Shown one piece after another: positions 1 through 6,354 of a stretch of DNA of 9,758 nt; the stretch's first letter is position 1; each line of letters starts with the position of its first letter. Made by a program: the position numbers and the translations under genes. The stretch lies in contig CAZLNM010000145.1 in the NCBI GenBank assembly GCA_964561025.1, positions 1 to 9,758 on the forward strand, written 5' to 3'. Source of the stretch: JAAZNF01 sp964561025. Lineage in GTDB: Bacteria; Myxococcota; B64-G9. The notes beneath the pieces were generated by a model. It had not been told where the DNA came from and ran no database searches. It saw nothing but the letters and a program-made list of their open reading frames with translations.

Positions 1-423
1 GCCGGCGCGGTACATGGCGCGGACGGGGAAGTGCAGGAGCGGCTCGCAAGTACCCTCGAAGCGAAGATCCCAGGCCAGGCGCGGGCCATCGGGGCCGGTG
101 CCGGCGTGGCCGCGGCAGCTCGTGGAGTCGAGGTGGCTGTCCTGGATGCGGATCTCGAAGGGGGCTGCGTTGGATTGCAGGGCCCGGATGGGGAAGGTGT
201 CCTTGGCGGCCACGTGGTGGCCCGGGCGGCGGGGATCGGAGAACACCGCCCACACCTCGCAGCGGGCGTCGCCGACGCCGGGGCGGGGGGCGGTGAGGGT
301 GTAGCGCAGCCAAATGCCGGTGCCCGTGGCCGGGTCGTGGAGCTTGAGAAAGTACACCTCGTAGTGCCCGGATCTACCGTCCCAGCGCAGCCGGTTGAGC
401 TCGTCGAGCGTCTCGGTGTTCAC
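1..423 (-). CDS. Partial lipocalin-like (AttH/CrtC/tocopherol-cyclase-like) protein, 5' part
   Basis: The first 141 codons are open from a GTG at 423-421 to the left edge, so the C-terminus is missing. I translated this by hand. It begins MNTETLDELNRLRWDG, then RSGHYEVYFLKLHDPATGTG, IWLRYTLTAPRPG, and near the edge a LAWDLRFEG segment and HFPVRAMYRAG. The W-D-G-x-x-GHYE start, the T-G-T-G-x-W-x-R-Y-T strand and the later W-D-L-x-F strand resemble beta-rich AttH / hydroxyneurosporene-hydratase (CrtC) / tocopherol-cyclase-like proteins. That family reading is from memory and tentative; no reaction or substrate can be named. The GTG is chosen because GGGGAGG lies 4 nt upstream. The frame stays open to an ATG at 546-544, but that extension is basic, repetitive-looking sequence lying in repeat DNA with SD spacing of only about 2 nt, so I reject it. 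A -10-like TATCCT lies at 453-448 without a convincing -35. Confidence 0.72.
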   Translation of the reverse strand, partial: MNTETLDELNRLRWDGRSGHYEVYFLKLHDPATGTGIWLRYTLTAPRPGVGDARCEVWAVFSDPRRPGHHVAAKDTFPIRALQSNAAPFEIRIQDSHLDSTSCRGHAGTGPDGPRLAWDLRFEGTCEPLLHFPVRAMYRAG

Positions 424-427
424 GCCA

Positions 428-434
428 CCTCCCC
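428..434 (-). promoter_or_regulatory. Shine-Dalgarno deciding the GTG start at 423
   Basis: On the minus strand GGGGAGG lies 4 nt upstream of GTG 423-421. It is the only good ribosome binding site near the beginning of this reading frame and supports GTG over the in-frame ATG 123 nt further upstream. Confidence 0.6.
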
Positions 435-546
435 GCAGCACAGAACGAGGATACCCCGAGCGAAGTACAAAAGCCAGCGACAGGGGCGCCCTGGCGCGCC
501 GCGAACAGGTAGCCGGAGGCGCGGCTGCTTGACGGCGAGTTTTCAT

Positions 547-650
547 GGCCTCCGCTCGGCTTGTGCTGTCAAGGGTCTTCGCGTGCTTCGCCCGCTTCGA
601 TCCCTGCAGGACTCGCTGCGCTCGCCCTTGACAGCAGCCGAGCTGCGGCC
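547..650. repeat. Long imperfect inverted repeat
   Basis: The left arm is 547-575 and the right arm 625-650, with 49 nt between. Read in the same orientation, both arms consist of GGCC, three unmatched bases, GCTCGGCT and GCTGTCAAGGG. The left arm has three additional bases (TGT) between the last two blocks. About 23 positions pair. The ends nearest the centre (GCTGTCAAGGG) pair perfectly, so the RNA could fold into a long stem with a large loop. The structure resembles dispersed palindromic intergenic repeats. There is no transposase and no flanking target duplication that I can see. Confidence 0.65.
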
Positions 651-662
651 GGATCTGCAACT

Positions 663-693
663 ACGAAGAGCATGCAGGCATGCTCCTCTTCGT
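663..693. repeat. Strong hairpin with bulge
   Basis: ACGAAGAGCATGC (663-675) faces GCATG (678-682), then CTC and CTCTTCGT (686-693) across a two-base centre. This gives 5 + 8 base pairs interrupted by a 3-nt bulge. No T-run follows on either strand, so it is not a classical intrinsic terminator; a processing site or a repeat remnant are possible. Confidence 0.5.
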
Positions 694-890
694 GAGAGAA
701 GGCTTCCAGTATTTCGGGGATTTTCCTTGTCAGCAGGCTTTGCTCGGGCGGCGTAGAACAGGTAGCTCCTTGATGGCGTTTCGCGGCGAAAATACTCGCT
801 TAGCGCGCCGCGTAGATGCGCGGGTGGCGAACGATCTTTGCTTTTGGGGTATCGACGGAGTTCCGGCCCGTATCCGCCGCGCGGGCGCGC

Positions 891-1796
891 TCACTCGCTG
901 GCCTCGCGGTCCTCTTCTTTTTTTAGGTCGGCGGCGGCGTCGTCGGCGCGCTTGCGGATCTCGTCGTCCGTGGGGGCGGGCGCGGGAGCGGGAGCCGGAG
1001 CGGGTTTCGCCGAGCCCGACCCGCCCTCGAGTTTCTGCAAGCGATCTTCCAGGTCCTTGATGCGCTTGTCCTGCTCGTCGTCCGAGACCCCGAACAGAAA
1101 GCCGAAGCCGAAGCCGTAGGTGAAGTAGGCGATGTCGACCTTCTCGCAGGAATCCTCGAAGCCAATGAGGAAGCGGGTGTAGTTCACCTCCGGCCGGATG
1201 TACCAGCGCTTGCCGCCGAAGGAGACCCCCAGCGTCGCTCCGAACCCCGCGGTGTGGATGTTGGCCTCCTCCTCGTCGGAGCCGCCGCTCTCGACCTCGA
1301 GGTTCCAGCCGCTCACCTCGCCCCGGACGTTGCCGTAGATGGCGAAGTGCTCGCCGATCTTGAAGGTGAAGAGCAGCGGCAGGGTGAGCCCATACTGGCC
1401 GAAGACGATGAAGGGGCGCGAGTAGTAGATGCCCGGGGCGATGGCCATGCTGAAGGACGGGGTGTTCACGAAGCGCCACTTGAAGTCTCCCTCGATGCCG
1501 AGGAAGAAGAGCTTGAAGCCGATGTCCGTGTTGTCGCCCAGACCGAAGCGCATCAGGATGTCGGGTAAGGGGTTGGGCAAGGTGCCGGAGAATTCGTCGT
1601 CGTTGATGGTGGATTTTTCGCCGTCCGAACTGGTGTAGGAGCCGGTGGGGATGGTGAAGGCGCTGAAGCCGAAGCCGAGGTCGGTGCCGCCCTTGGGCAC
1701 GGTGTCGGCGAGCTGGTACGAGGTGGCCGAGAAGCAGCCGGCCGCCAGCGCGGCCAGGGTGATGGCGGCGACGAAAAGCAGTGCATTCTTTTTCAT
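891..1796 (-). CDS. Outer-membrane-type lipoprotein with coiled-coil, proline-rich tail
   Basis: 301 residues. Residues 1-20 (MKKNALLFVAAITLAALAAG) form a lipoprotein signal peptide with the acylated cysteine at C21; the -3 residue is Ala rather than the usual Leu. Residues 36-238 have short strands alternating aromatic/hydrophobic and Gly/polar residues (LGFGFSAF, GFKLFFLGIEGDF, PEVNYTRFLIGF, AYFTYGFGFGFLFG), as in small outer-membrane beta-barrels. The tail is a short coiled coil (about 239-257, DDEQDKRIKDLEDRLQKLE), a (PA)n linker at about 265-275 and a highly charged helix (about 277-301). An acidic insert lies at 169-178 (ESGGSDEEEA). The start is ATG 1796 because GGAGG lies 7 nt upstream; a longer frame to 1865 lacks a signal peptide and is rejected. 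It lies 85 nt after the stop of the gene at 1882-3381, so they are probably co-transcribed. I do not recognise the family; function unknown. Confidence 0.88.
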   Translation of the reverse strand: MKKNALLFVAAITLAALAAGCFSATSYQLADTVPKGGTDLGFGFSAFTIPTGSYTSSDGEKSTINDDEFSGTLPNPLPDILMRFGLGDNTDIGFKLFFLGIEGDFKWRFVNTPSFSMAIAPGIYYSRPFIVFGQYGLTLPLLFTFKIGEHFAIYGNVRGEVSGWNLEVESGGSDEEEANIHTAGFGATLGVSFGGKRWYIRPEVNYTRFLIGFEDSCEKVDIAYFTYGFGFGFLFGVSDDEQDKRIKDLEDRLQKLEGGSGSAKPAPAPAPAPAPTDDEIRKRADDAAADLKKEEDREASE

Positions 1797-1803
1797 CGGT
1801 TTT

Positions 1804-1808
1804 CCTCC
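1804..1808 (-). promoter_or_regulatory. Shine-Dalgarno GGAGG deciding the start at 1796
   Basis: GGAGG sits 7 nt upstream of ATG 1796-1794. It selects the start that places a clean lipoprotein signal peptide at the N-terminus, over the in-frame ATG at 1865. Confidence 0.75.
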
Positions 1809-1881
1809 ATGATTTGGTTCCGGGCTCAGTATTTCCTTGGACGATGACAAATCCGTTGCATTCAAGGCAGGTTAGCCGGAG

Positions 1882-3381
1882 CTACCAGGTTTCCGGATGC
1901 CTGAGCCGCTCGCAATCGACGAACGATGCACCCGCCGGGTGCCGGTACGGCGAGGCGCAATACTCGAACAAGAACAGGATCTCCTCGGCGTCGATCTCGC
2001 CGCCCGGCCGGTAGGTGTAGGTGCCGTCCGGCAGGGCCGGGTCCCACACGTCCCAGTGTTCGAAGGCCTCCATGGCGTCGAGGCCCTTGCCCCACTCGCG
2101 CACGAGCAGGCGCGCCTCGTCGTGGGTGAGCGGAACGCCGCAGGCGGCGGCCATGGCGAACAGCTTGGCGAGATCGGCGTCCCAGCGCTCGCGCGTGGTG
2201 GGGAGCTGCCCGTCGGGGAGGGCCTTGTCGCGGTCGATGCGGGCGATGAGGCCGAGCAGCAGGTTGCGCGCCGCCTCGTCGGCGCGGTGCAGCAGCGCCT
2301 GCAGGATGGCCGCCATGTGGAAGCCGCGGATGATGGCCAGGTTGTAGTAGTGCCCCGCCACCGCCCCCGCCTCGTAGGCCCCCCCGGAGCCGTCGGCGCA
2401 ATCCAGCCCGCGGGTGTCGCCGTAGCCGAGCAGGGCCGAGGCCAGCTTGGCGTTGCACTCGGCGCGCGGATCGAGCGCCTCGTAGTCCACGAACGAGGCC
2501 AGGTCCTCGGTGGGCGTGTAGATGACCCCTTGCTCGTCCTTGGTGCGGATGTGGTAGCCGGAGTCCACCACGTCGCGGGCGAACCCCTGCAGGAACCCGT
2601 ACGCCTCGGCGGCCGCCTCGCGGGCCAGGGGGTCATCGGCGCAGCGCGCCCAGGGCAGCCAGGCCGCGGCGCGGTAGATGTGCGGCACGTCGTCCTTGGA
2701 GCGCATGTTTTTTACGTAGATGTCGCCCCAGAAGGGGTTGTGCTCGACGTGGATGGTGTGGGTGTTCCAGTCCTGGGTGAGCCGCCGCCAGGCGCTATAG
2801 TCGATGTCCTTCGTGCGGCCGTCGGCCAGCGTCACGCTGTGGTTGTTGGCGATCACCGCGCGGGCCATGATGCTGCGCACGGTGTCGTTCTCATCCCACA
2901 CCATGCCCAGCATGGTGGCGGTGGCGCCGCGGCTGTAGCCTTCCAGCAGGCGGGCCAGGTCGGCGTCTTGCGTGAGCAGCAGCGCGCCCACGGACTGGCC
3001 CAATACCTTGGAGGTGGGGATCATGATGTTGTCCGGCCCGCCGTTGGGATCGTGGCGGAAGGTCACCTTCCCCTGCGCCCGCTCCACGACCACCCCGGTC
3101 CACCACACCATCCAGGGCGGCAGCCCGGTGGAGGCGTCCACCCCGTGGCTCACGTCCAGAAGCCAGCGAAAGAAGCGCCGCTGCTTTAGGAACGCCGTGT
3201 AGCGGGTGCTGAAGGCGTCGATCTCGCCTTGCGAGAGCGGCTCGCCTGCGATCTCGCGGTTGAGCGGAAAGGGCAGCGCCTGCGGCAACTCCGCGTCACA
3301 GCGGGCGGGGTCTTTTTCCCCGCCGCAACCGGCCGCGACCAGAACGAGCAGGGCCACTGGCCAGCACTGGGTCGCGCGCAT
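1882..3381 (-). CDS. Tryptophan-rich secreted lipoprotein, unknown function
   Basis: 499 residues. The N-terminus MRATQCWPVALLVLVAAGCGG is a lipoprotein signal peptide with acylated C19, followed by a short mature linker. The rest looks globular and mostly helical, with no membrane span. Conspicuous segments are LPPWMVWWTGV (87-97), TFRHDPNGGPDNIMIPTSKV (107-126), NTHTIHVEHNPFWGDIYVKN (206-225), and AVAGHYYNLAIIRGFHMAAI (340-359). The His/Asp/Trp density suggests a ligand- or metal-binding cleft, which is inference only. Seven further cysteines (28, 247, 309, 328, 414, 475, 490) could include disulphides. I do not recognise the family. The start is firm: GGAGGA lies 4 nt upstream of ATG 3381, with a promoter just beyond it. 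It leads a likely two-gene unit with the smaller lipoprotein at 891-1796. Confidence 0.9.
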   Translation of the reverse strand: MRATQCWPVALLVLVAAGCGGEKDPARCDAELPQALPFPLNREIAGEPLSQGEIDAFSTRYTAFLKQRRFFRWLLDVSHGVDASTGLPPWMVWWTGVVVERAQGKVTFRHDPNGGPDNIMIPTSKVLGQSVGALLLTQDADLARLLEGYSRGATATMLGMVWDENDTVRSIMARAVIANNHSVTLADGRTKDIDYSAWRRLTQDWNTHTIHVEHNPFWGDIYVKNMRSKDDVPHIYRAAAWLPWARCADDPLAREAAAEAYGFLQGFARDVVDSGYHIRTKDEQGVIYTPTEDLASFVDYEALDPRAECNAKLASALLGYGDTRGLDCADGSGGAYEAGAVAGHYYNLAIIRGFHMAAILQALLHRADEAARNLLLGLIARIDRDKALPDGQLPTTRERWDADLAKLFAMAAACGVPLTHDEARLLVREWGKGLDAMEAFEHWDVWDPALPDGTYTYRPGGEIDAEEILFLFEYCASPYRHPAGASFVDCERLRHPETW

Positions 3382-3385
3382 GAAC

Positions 3386-3391
3386 TCCTCC
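3386..3391 (-). promoter_or_regulatory. Shine-Dalgarno GGAGGA for the lipoprotein at 1882-3381
   Basis: GGAGGA on the minus strand ends 4 nt before ATG 3381. It is the strongest ribosome binding site in the window and fixes the start. Confidence 0.75.
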
Positions 3392-3408
3392 GCGAATAGA
3401 GTAGCCCC

Positions 3409-3437
3409 AGGATAAGGTTTCGCGGGCGCGAGGGCAA
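3409..3437 (-). promoter_or_regulatory. Putative sigma-70-type promoter for the lipoprotein pair
   Basis: On the minus strand TTGCCC (3437-3432) and TATCCT (3414-3409) are separated by exactly 17 nt; each box matches 4 of 6 consensus bases. Transcription would start near 3402, giving a leader of about 20 nt that contains the GGAGGA site. The position is right for a short untranslated leader. Confidence 0.5.
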
Positions 3438-3463
3438 GAGTTACGCGCCGCGGCAGGTTCTCC

Positions 3464-3493
3464 TTGAAAATGGAAGGATCTGCTCCTTATAAT
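3464..3493 (+). promoter_or_regulatory. Near-consensus sigma-70-type promoter for the FHA-GGDEF gene
   Basis: TTGAAA (3464-3469) and a perfect TATAAT (3488-3493) are separated by 18 nt. Such a match stands out in this GC-rich DNA. Initiation would be expected around 3499-3502, at or within about 3 nt of the first ATG of the downstream gene (3502). The message would therefore be leaderless if that ATG is used, or have a leader of about 28 nt if translation begins at the ATG at 3529. Confidence 0.75.
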
Positions 3494-3501
3494 GGCCCCC
3501 C

Positions 3502-4407
3502 ATGGCGACGTTCGAGCGGGACAACTTCATGTCCGACGACCAGACCCGCAAGGCGAACCTGGCCGACATCCAGAAGGGCCCCCCGGCCGCCGAGAGCTCG
3601 CTCATCGAGATCAACGGGCCCAACCTGGGGCGCTTCTACCGGCTGGAGCAGGACCAGGTCACCATCGGGCGCGACGCCGGCAACACCCTGCCGCTCGACC
3701 AGGAGAACGTCTCGCGCTTCCACTGCCGCATCGAGCGGGTGAAAGCCACCAACACCTATTTCCTCGAGGACTTGAACAGCACCAACGGCACCTTCCTCAA
3801 CGACGTGCCCATCCGCCGCGAGAAGTTGCGCCACGGTGACCTCATCAAGGTGGGCCGGGTGGTGCTCAAGTTCATCAGCGGCGGCAACTCCGAGGCCATG
3901 TACCACGAGGAAATCTACTTCATGACCATCACCGACGGCCTCACCCAGGTGGCCAACAAGCGCCACCTGATGGACTTTCTGGACCGCGAGATCGCGCGCG
4001 CCATCCGCTTCGGGCGGCCGCTGGCCGTGGTCATGTTCGACATCGATCACTTCAAGGAGATCAACGACCAGAACGGCCACCTGGCCGGCGACCACATCCT
4101 CAAGGACCTGTGCGGCCTGCTGCAAAAGCTGGTGCGCAAGGAGGAGCTGCTGGCCCGCTACGGTGGCGAGGAGTTCGTGATGGTGCTGCCCGAGACCGGG
4201 CTGTCCACCGCCAGCACCATCGCCGAGAAGGCCCGCCGCATGGTGGAGAAGCACGAGTTCGTCTTCGCCGGCAAGAAGATCCCCGTCACCATCTCGCTGG
4301 GCGTGGCTGAGCTGTCGCCCATGGCCGCCGACCCCACCAACTTCCTGCGCGCCGCCGACGAGCGCCTGTACGAGGCCAAACGCGCCGGCCGCAATTGCGT
4401 GCGCTGA
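3502..4407 (+). CDS. FHA-GGDEF diguanylate cyclase
   Basis: 301 residues (292 if it starts at Met10, nt 3529). An FHA domain covers about residues 34-124: IGRD (55-58), SRFHCRI (71-77) and LNSTNGTFLND (91-101), the phosphothreonine-binding loops. A GGDEF domain covers about 140-301: DGLT (145-148), NKR (152-154), DIDHFKEIND (180-189), GHLAGD (192-197), active-site RYGGEEF (219-225) and the C-terminal DERLYEAKRAGRN. The intact GGEEF predicts synthesis of cyclic di-GMP from two GTP; the FHA domain should bind a phosphorylated partner and tether or control the enzyme. No membrane segment, so cytoplasmic. The inhibitory I-site, normally RxxD five residues before GGEEF, reads RKEE (212-215), so product inhibition may be altered. 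Neither start has a good Shine-Dalgarno; MSDDQTRK at Met10 looks like the N-terminus of related proteins. The gene is divergent from the lipoprotein pair and monocistronic. Confidence 0.95.
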   Translation: MATFERDNFMSDDQTRKANLADIQKGPPAAESSLIEINGPNLGRFYRLEQDQVTIGRDAGNTLPLDQENVSRFHCRIERVKATNTYFLEDLNSTNGTFLNDVPIRREKLRHGDLIKVGRVVLKFISGGNSEAMYHEEIYFMTITDGLTQVANKRHLMDFLDREIARAIRFGRPLAVVMFDIDHFKEINDQNGHLAGDHILKDLCGLLQKLVRKEELLARYGGEEFVMVLPETGLSTASTIAEKARRMVEKHEFVFAGKKIPVTISLGVAELSPMAADPTNFLRAADERLYEAKRAGRNCVR

Positions 4408-4444
4408 AATCCCAGCCCCAACCACTACTGGAGATGGATCTTGG

Positions 4445-4465
4445 CAAGGGGGCTTTGCCCCCTTG
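4445..4465 (+). terminator. Hairpin after the cyclase gene, possible terminator without T-tract
   Basis: CAAGGGGGC (4445-4453), loop TTT, GCCCCCTTG (4457-4465): a perfect 9-bp GC-rich stem beginning 38 nt past the cyclase stop codon. No run of T follows on either strand, so it does not fit the canonical intrinsic terminator. It could stabilise the 3' end, act as a weak bidirectional terminator between convergent genes, or be one copy of a dispersed palindrome. Confidence 0.4.
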
Positions 4466-4504
4466 AACCCCCAGGAAAAGAATCCGAAAAACCTGCTGAT
4501 CGTG

Positions 4505-4527
4505 AGAACCCCGGAAAGAACCCCGGA
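4505..4527. repeat. Direct repeat AGAACCCCGGA x2
   Basis: Two identical 11-nt copies (4505-4515 and 4517-4527) separated by one base, giving a 12-nt period. No further copies are adjacent. Confidence 0.6.
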
Positions 4528-4596
4528 GAAAACTTCTGCAATATGATGGAAAAACGTTGAAAAAACCGAATGCTCAACGAACGGCAACGAGTACAG

Positions 4597-4628
4597 GACC
4601 CGAGGTGGACCCGAGCCGACCCGAGGTG
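4597..4628. repeat. Triplicated GACCCGAG unit
   Basis: GACCCGAGGTG (4597-4607), GACCCGAGCC (4608-4617) and GACCCGAGGTG (4618-4628) stand head to tail; the outer copies are identical and the middle one has a variant tail. Confidence 0.65.
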
Positions 4629-4637
4629 CCAGGCACC
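4625..4637. repeat. Short palindrome GGTGCC-A-GGCACC
   Basis: Perfect 6-bp arms around a single A. It overlaps the last GACCCGAGGTG unit and the start of the following tandem repeat. Similar GGTGCC/GGCACC palindromes occur in dispersed REP-like elements of some proteobacteria; that link is from memory. Confidence 0.5.
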
Positions 4638-4657
4638 CCGGTCTGCCCCCGGTCTGC
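4636..4657. repeat. Perfect 11-bp tandem duplication
   Basis: CCCCGGTCTGC is present twice without interruption (4636-4646 and 4647-4657). Confidence 0.65.
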
Positions 4658-4714
4658 CGATGGGCCGTGATGCGCTAACTGGTTGATGTCATGAGACTTT
4701 GTGCGGGGACAGGC

Positions 4715-4744
4715 CCCGAGTTTCCCGAGTTTCCCGAGTTTCCC
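4715..4744. repeat. 9-bp tandem repeat CCCGAGTTT x3 plus partial copy
   Basis: Three perfect CCCGAGTTT units (4715-4723, 4724-4732, 4733-4741) are followed by CCC of a fourth. A 9-bp period would be neutral to reading frame, but no gene is evident here. The array begins inside GGGGACAGGCCCC (4705-4717), a GC-rich near-palindrome. Copy number is likely to vary between strains. Confidence 0.7.
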
Positions 4745-4827
4745 ACAATCATGAAACAATGGACTGGCGCAGGCGCTCCTGTAGCGTGGTCACGACGGCC
4801 GTCTTTTATGTTGCGAGTCGGCGAGAT

Positions 4828-6351
<1,524 letters not shown>

Positions 6352-6354
6352 CGT

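Larger units (their letters stand above)
503..778. repeat. Two degraded copies of a short direct repeat
   Basis: GAACAGGTAGC occurs at 503-513 and again at 756-766. Each copy is followed on the same strand by CTTGAYGGCG (528-537 and 769-778). The internal spacing is 14 nt in the first copy and 2 nt in the second, consistent with a 12-nt indel between relatives. They flank the inverted repeat at 547-650, so the whole block could be a degraded dispersed element. Confidence 0.4.
424..890. other. Gene-free stretch with repeats and hairpins
   Basis: This 467-bp stretch separates two minus-strand genes. No frame on either strand looks coding: the open frames crossing it are antisense or frame-shifted continuations of the flanking genes. 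It holds a long imperfect inverted repeat (547-650), a strong hairpin (663-693), a small perfect palindrome (TTTCGC-G-GCGAAA, 779-791) and two copies of a short direct-repeat pair (503-537 and 756-778). I found no T-tract terminator following the stop at 891. Confidence 0.7.
4408..4827. other. Gene-free, repeat-rich intergenic region
   Basis: This 420-bp region lies between convergent genes: the cyclase on + and spoVR on -. No coding frame is convincing. In order it holds a perfect 9-bp hairpin (4445-4465), a direct repeat AGAACCCCGGA twice (4505-4515, 4517-4527), an A-rich patch with CGTTGA/TCAACG arms (4555-4579), a triplicated GACCCGAG unit (4597-4628), a palindrome (4625-4637), an 11-bp tandem duplication (4636-4657) and a 9-bp tandem repeat (4715-4744). 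The patch around 4530-4570 is markedly richer in A/T than the flanking genes. A clear terminator with a T-tract is missing on either strand. Confidence 0.7.

Noticed and set aside
424..546. Longer start (ATG 546) for the gene at 1-423
   Set aside because: The frame is open, but the added residues are Arg/Ala-rich, lie in repeat DNA, and the SD spacing is about 2 nt; GTG 423 has the proper site.
31..756. Plus-strand 241-codon frame at the left edge
   Set aside because: It is antisense to the GTG-started gene and continues into a gene-free repeat region. The minus frame has better composition and a ribosome binding site.
1797..1865. Longer start (ATG 1865) for the barrel-like lipoprotein
   Set aside because: It would bury the lipoprotein signal peptide inside the protein. 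ATG 1796 has GGAGG at 7 nt.
1797..1881. Separate promoter in the 85-nt gap between the lipoprotein genes
   Set aside because: AATACT and TTGTCA-like boxes exist but are only 11 nt apart; no pair with 16-18 nt spacing was found.
1897..3189. Plus-strand 430-codon frame opposite the Trp-rich lipoprotein
   Set aside because: Antisense shadow rich in Gly, Val and His; the minus frame has a signal peptide, ribosome binding site and promoter.
3487..4587. Minus-strand 366-codon frame opposite the cyclase
   Set aside because: The plus frame encodes FHA and GGDEF motifs; the antisense frame is low-complexity and runs through the repeat-rich gap.
4597..4744. CRISPR array
   Set aside because: The units are 9-12 bp with no regular spacers of 30-40 nt; they are tandem repeats.
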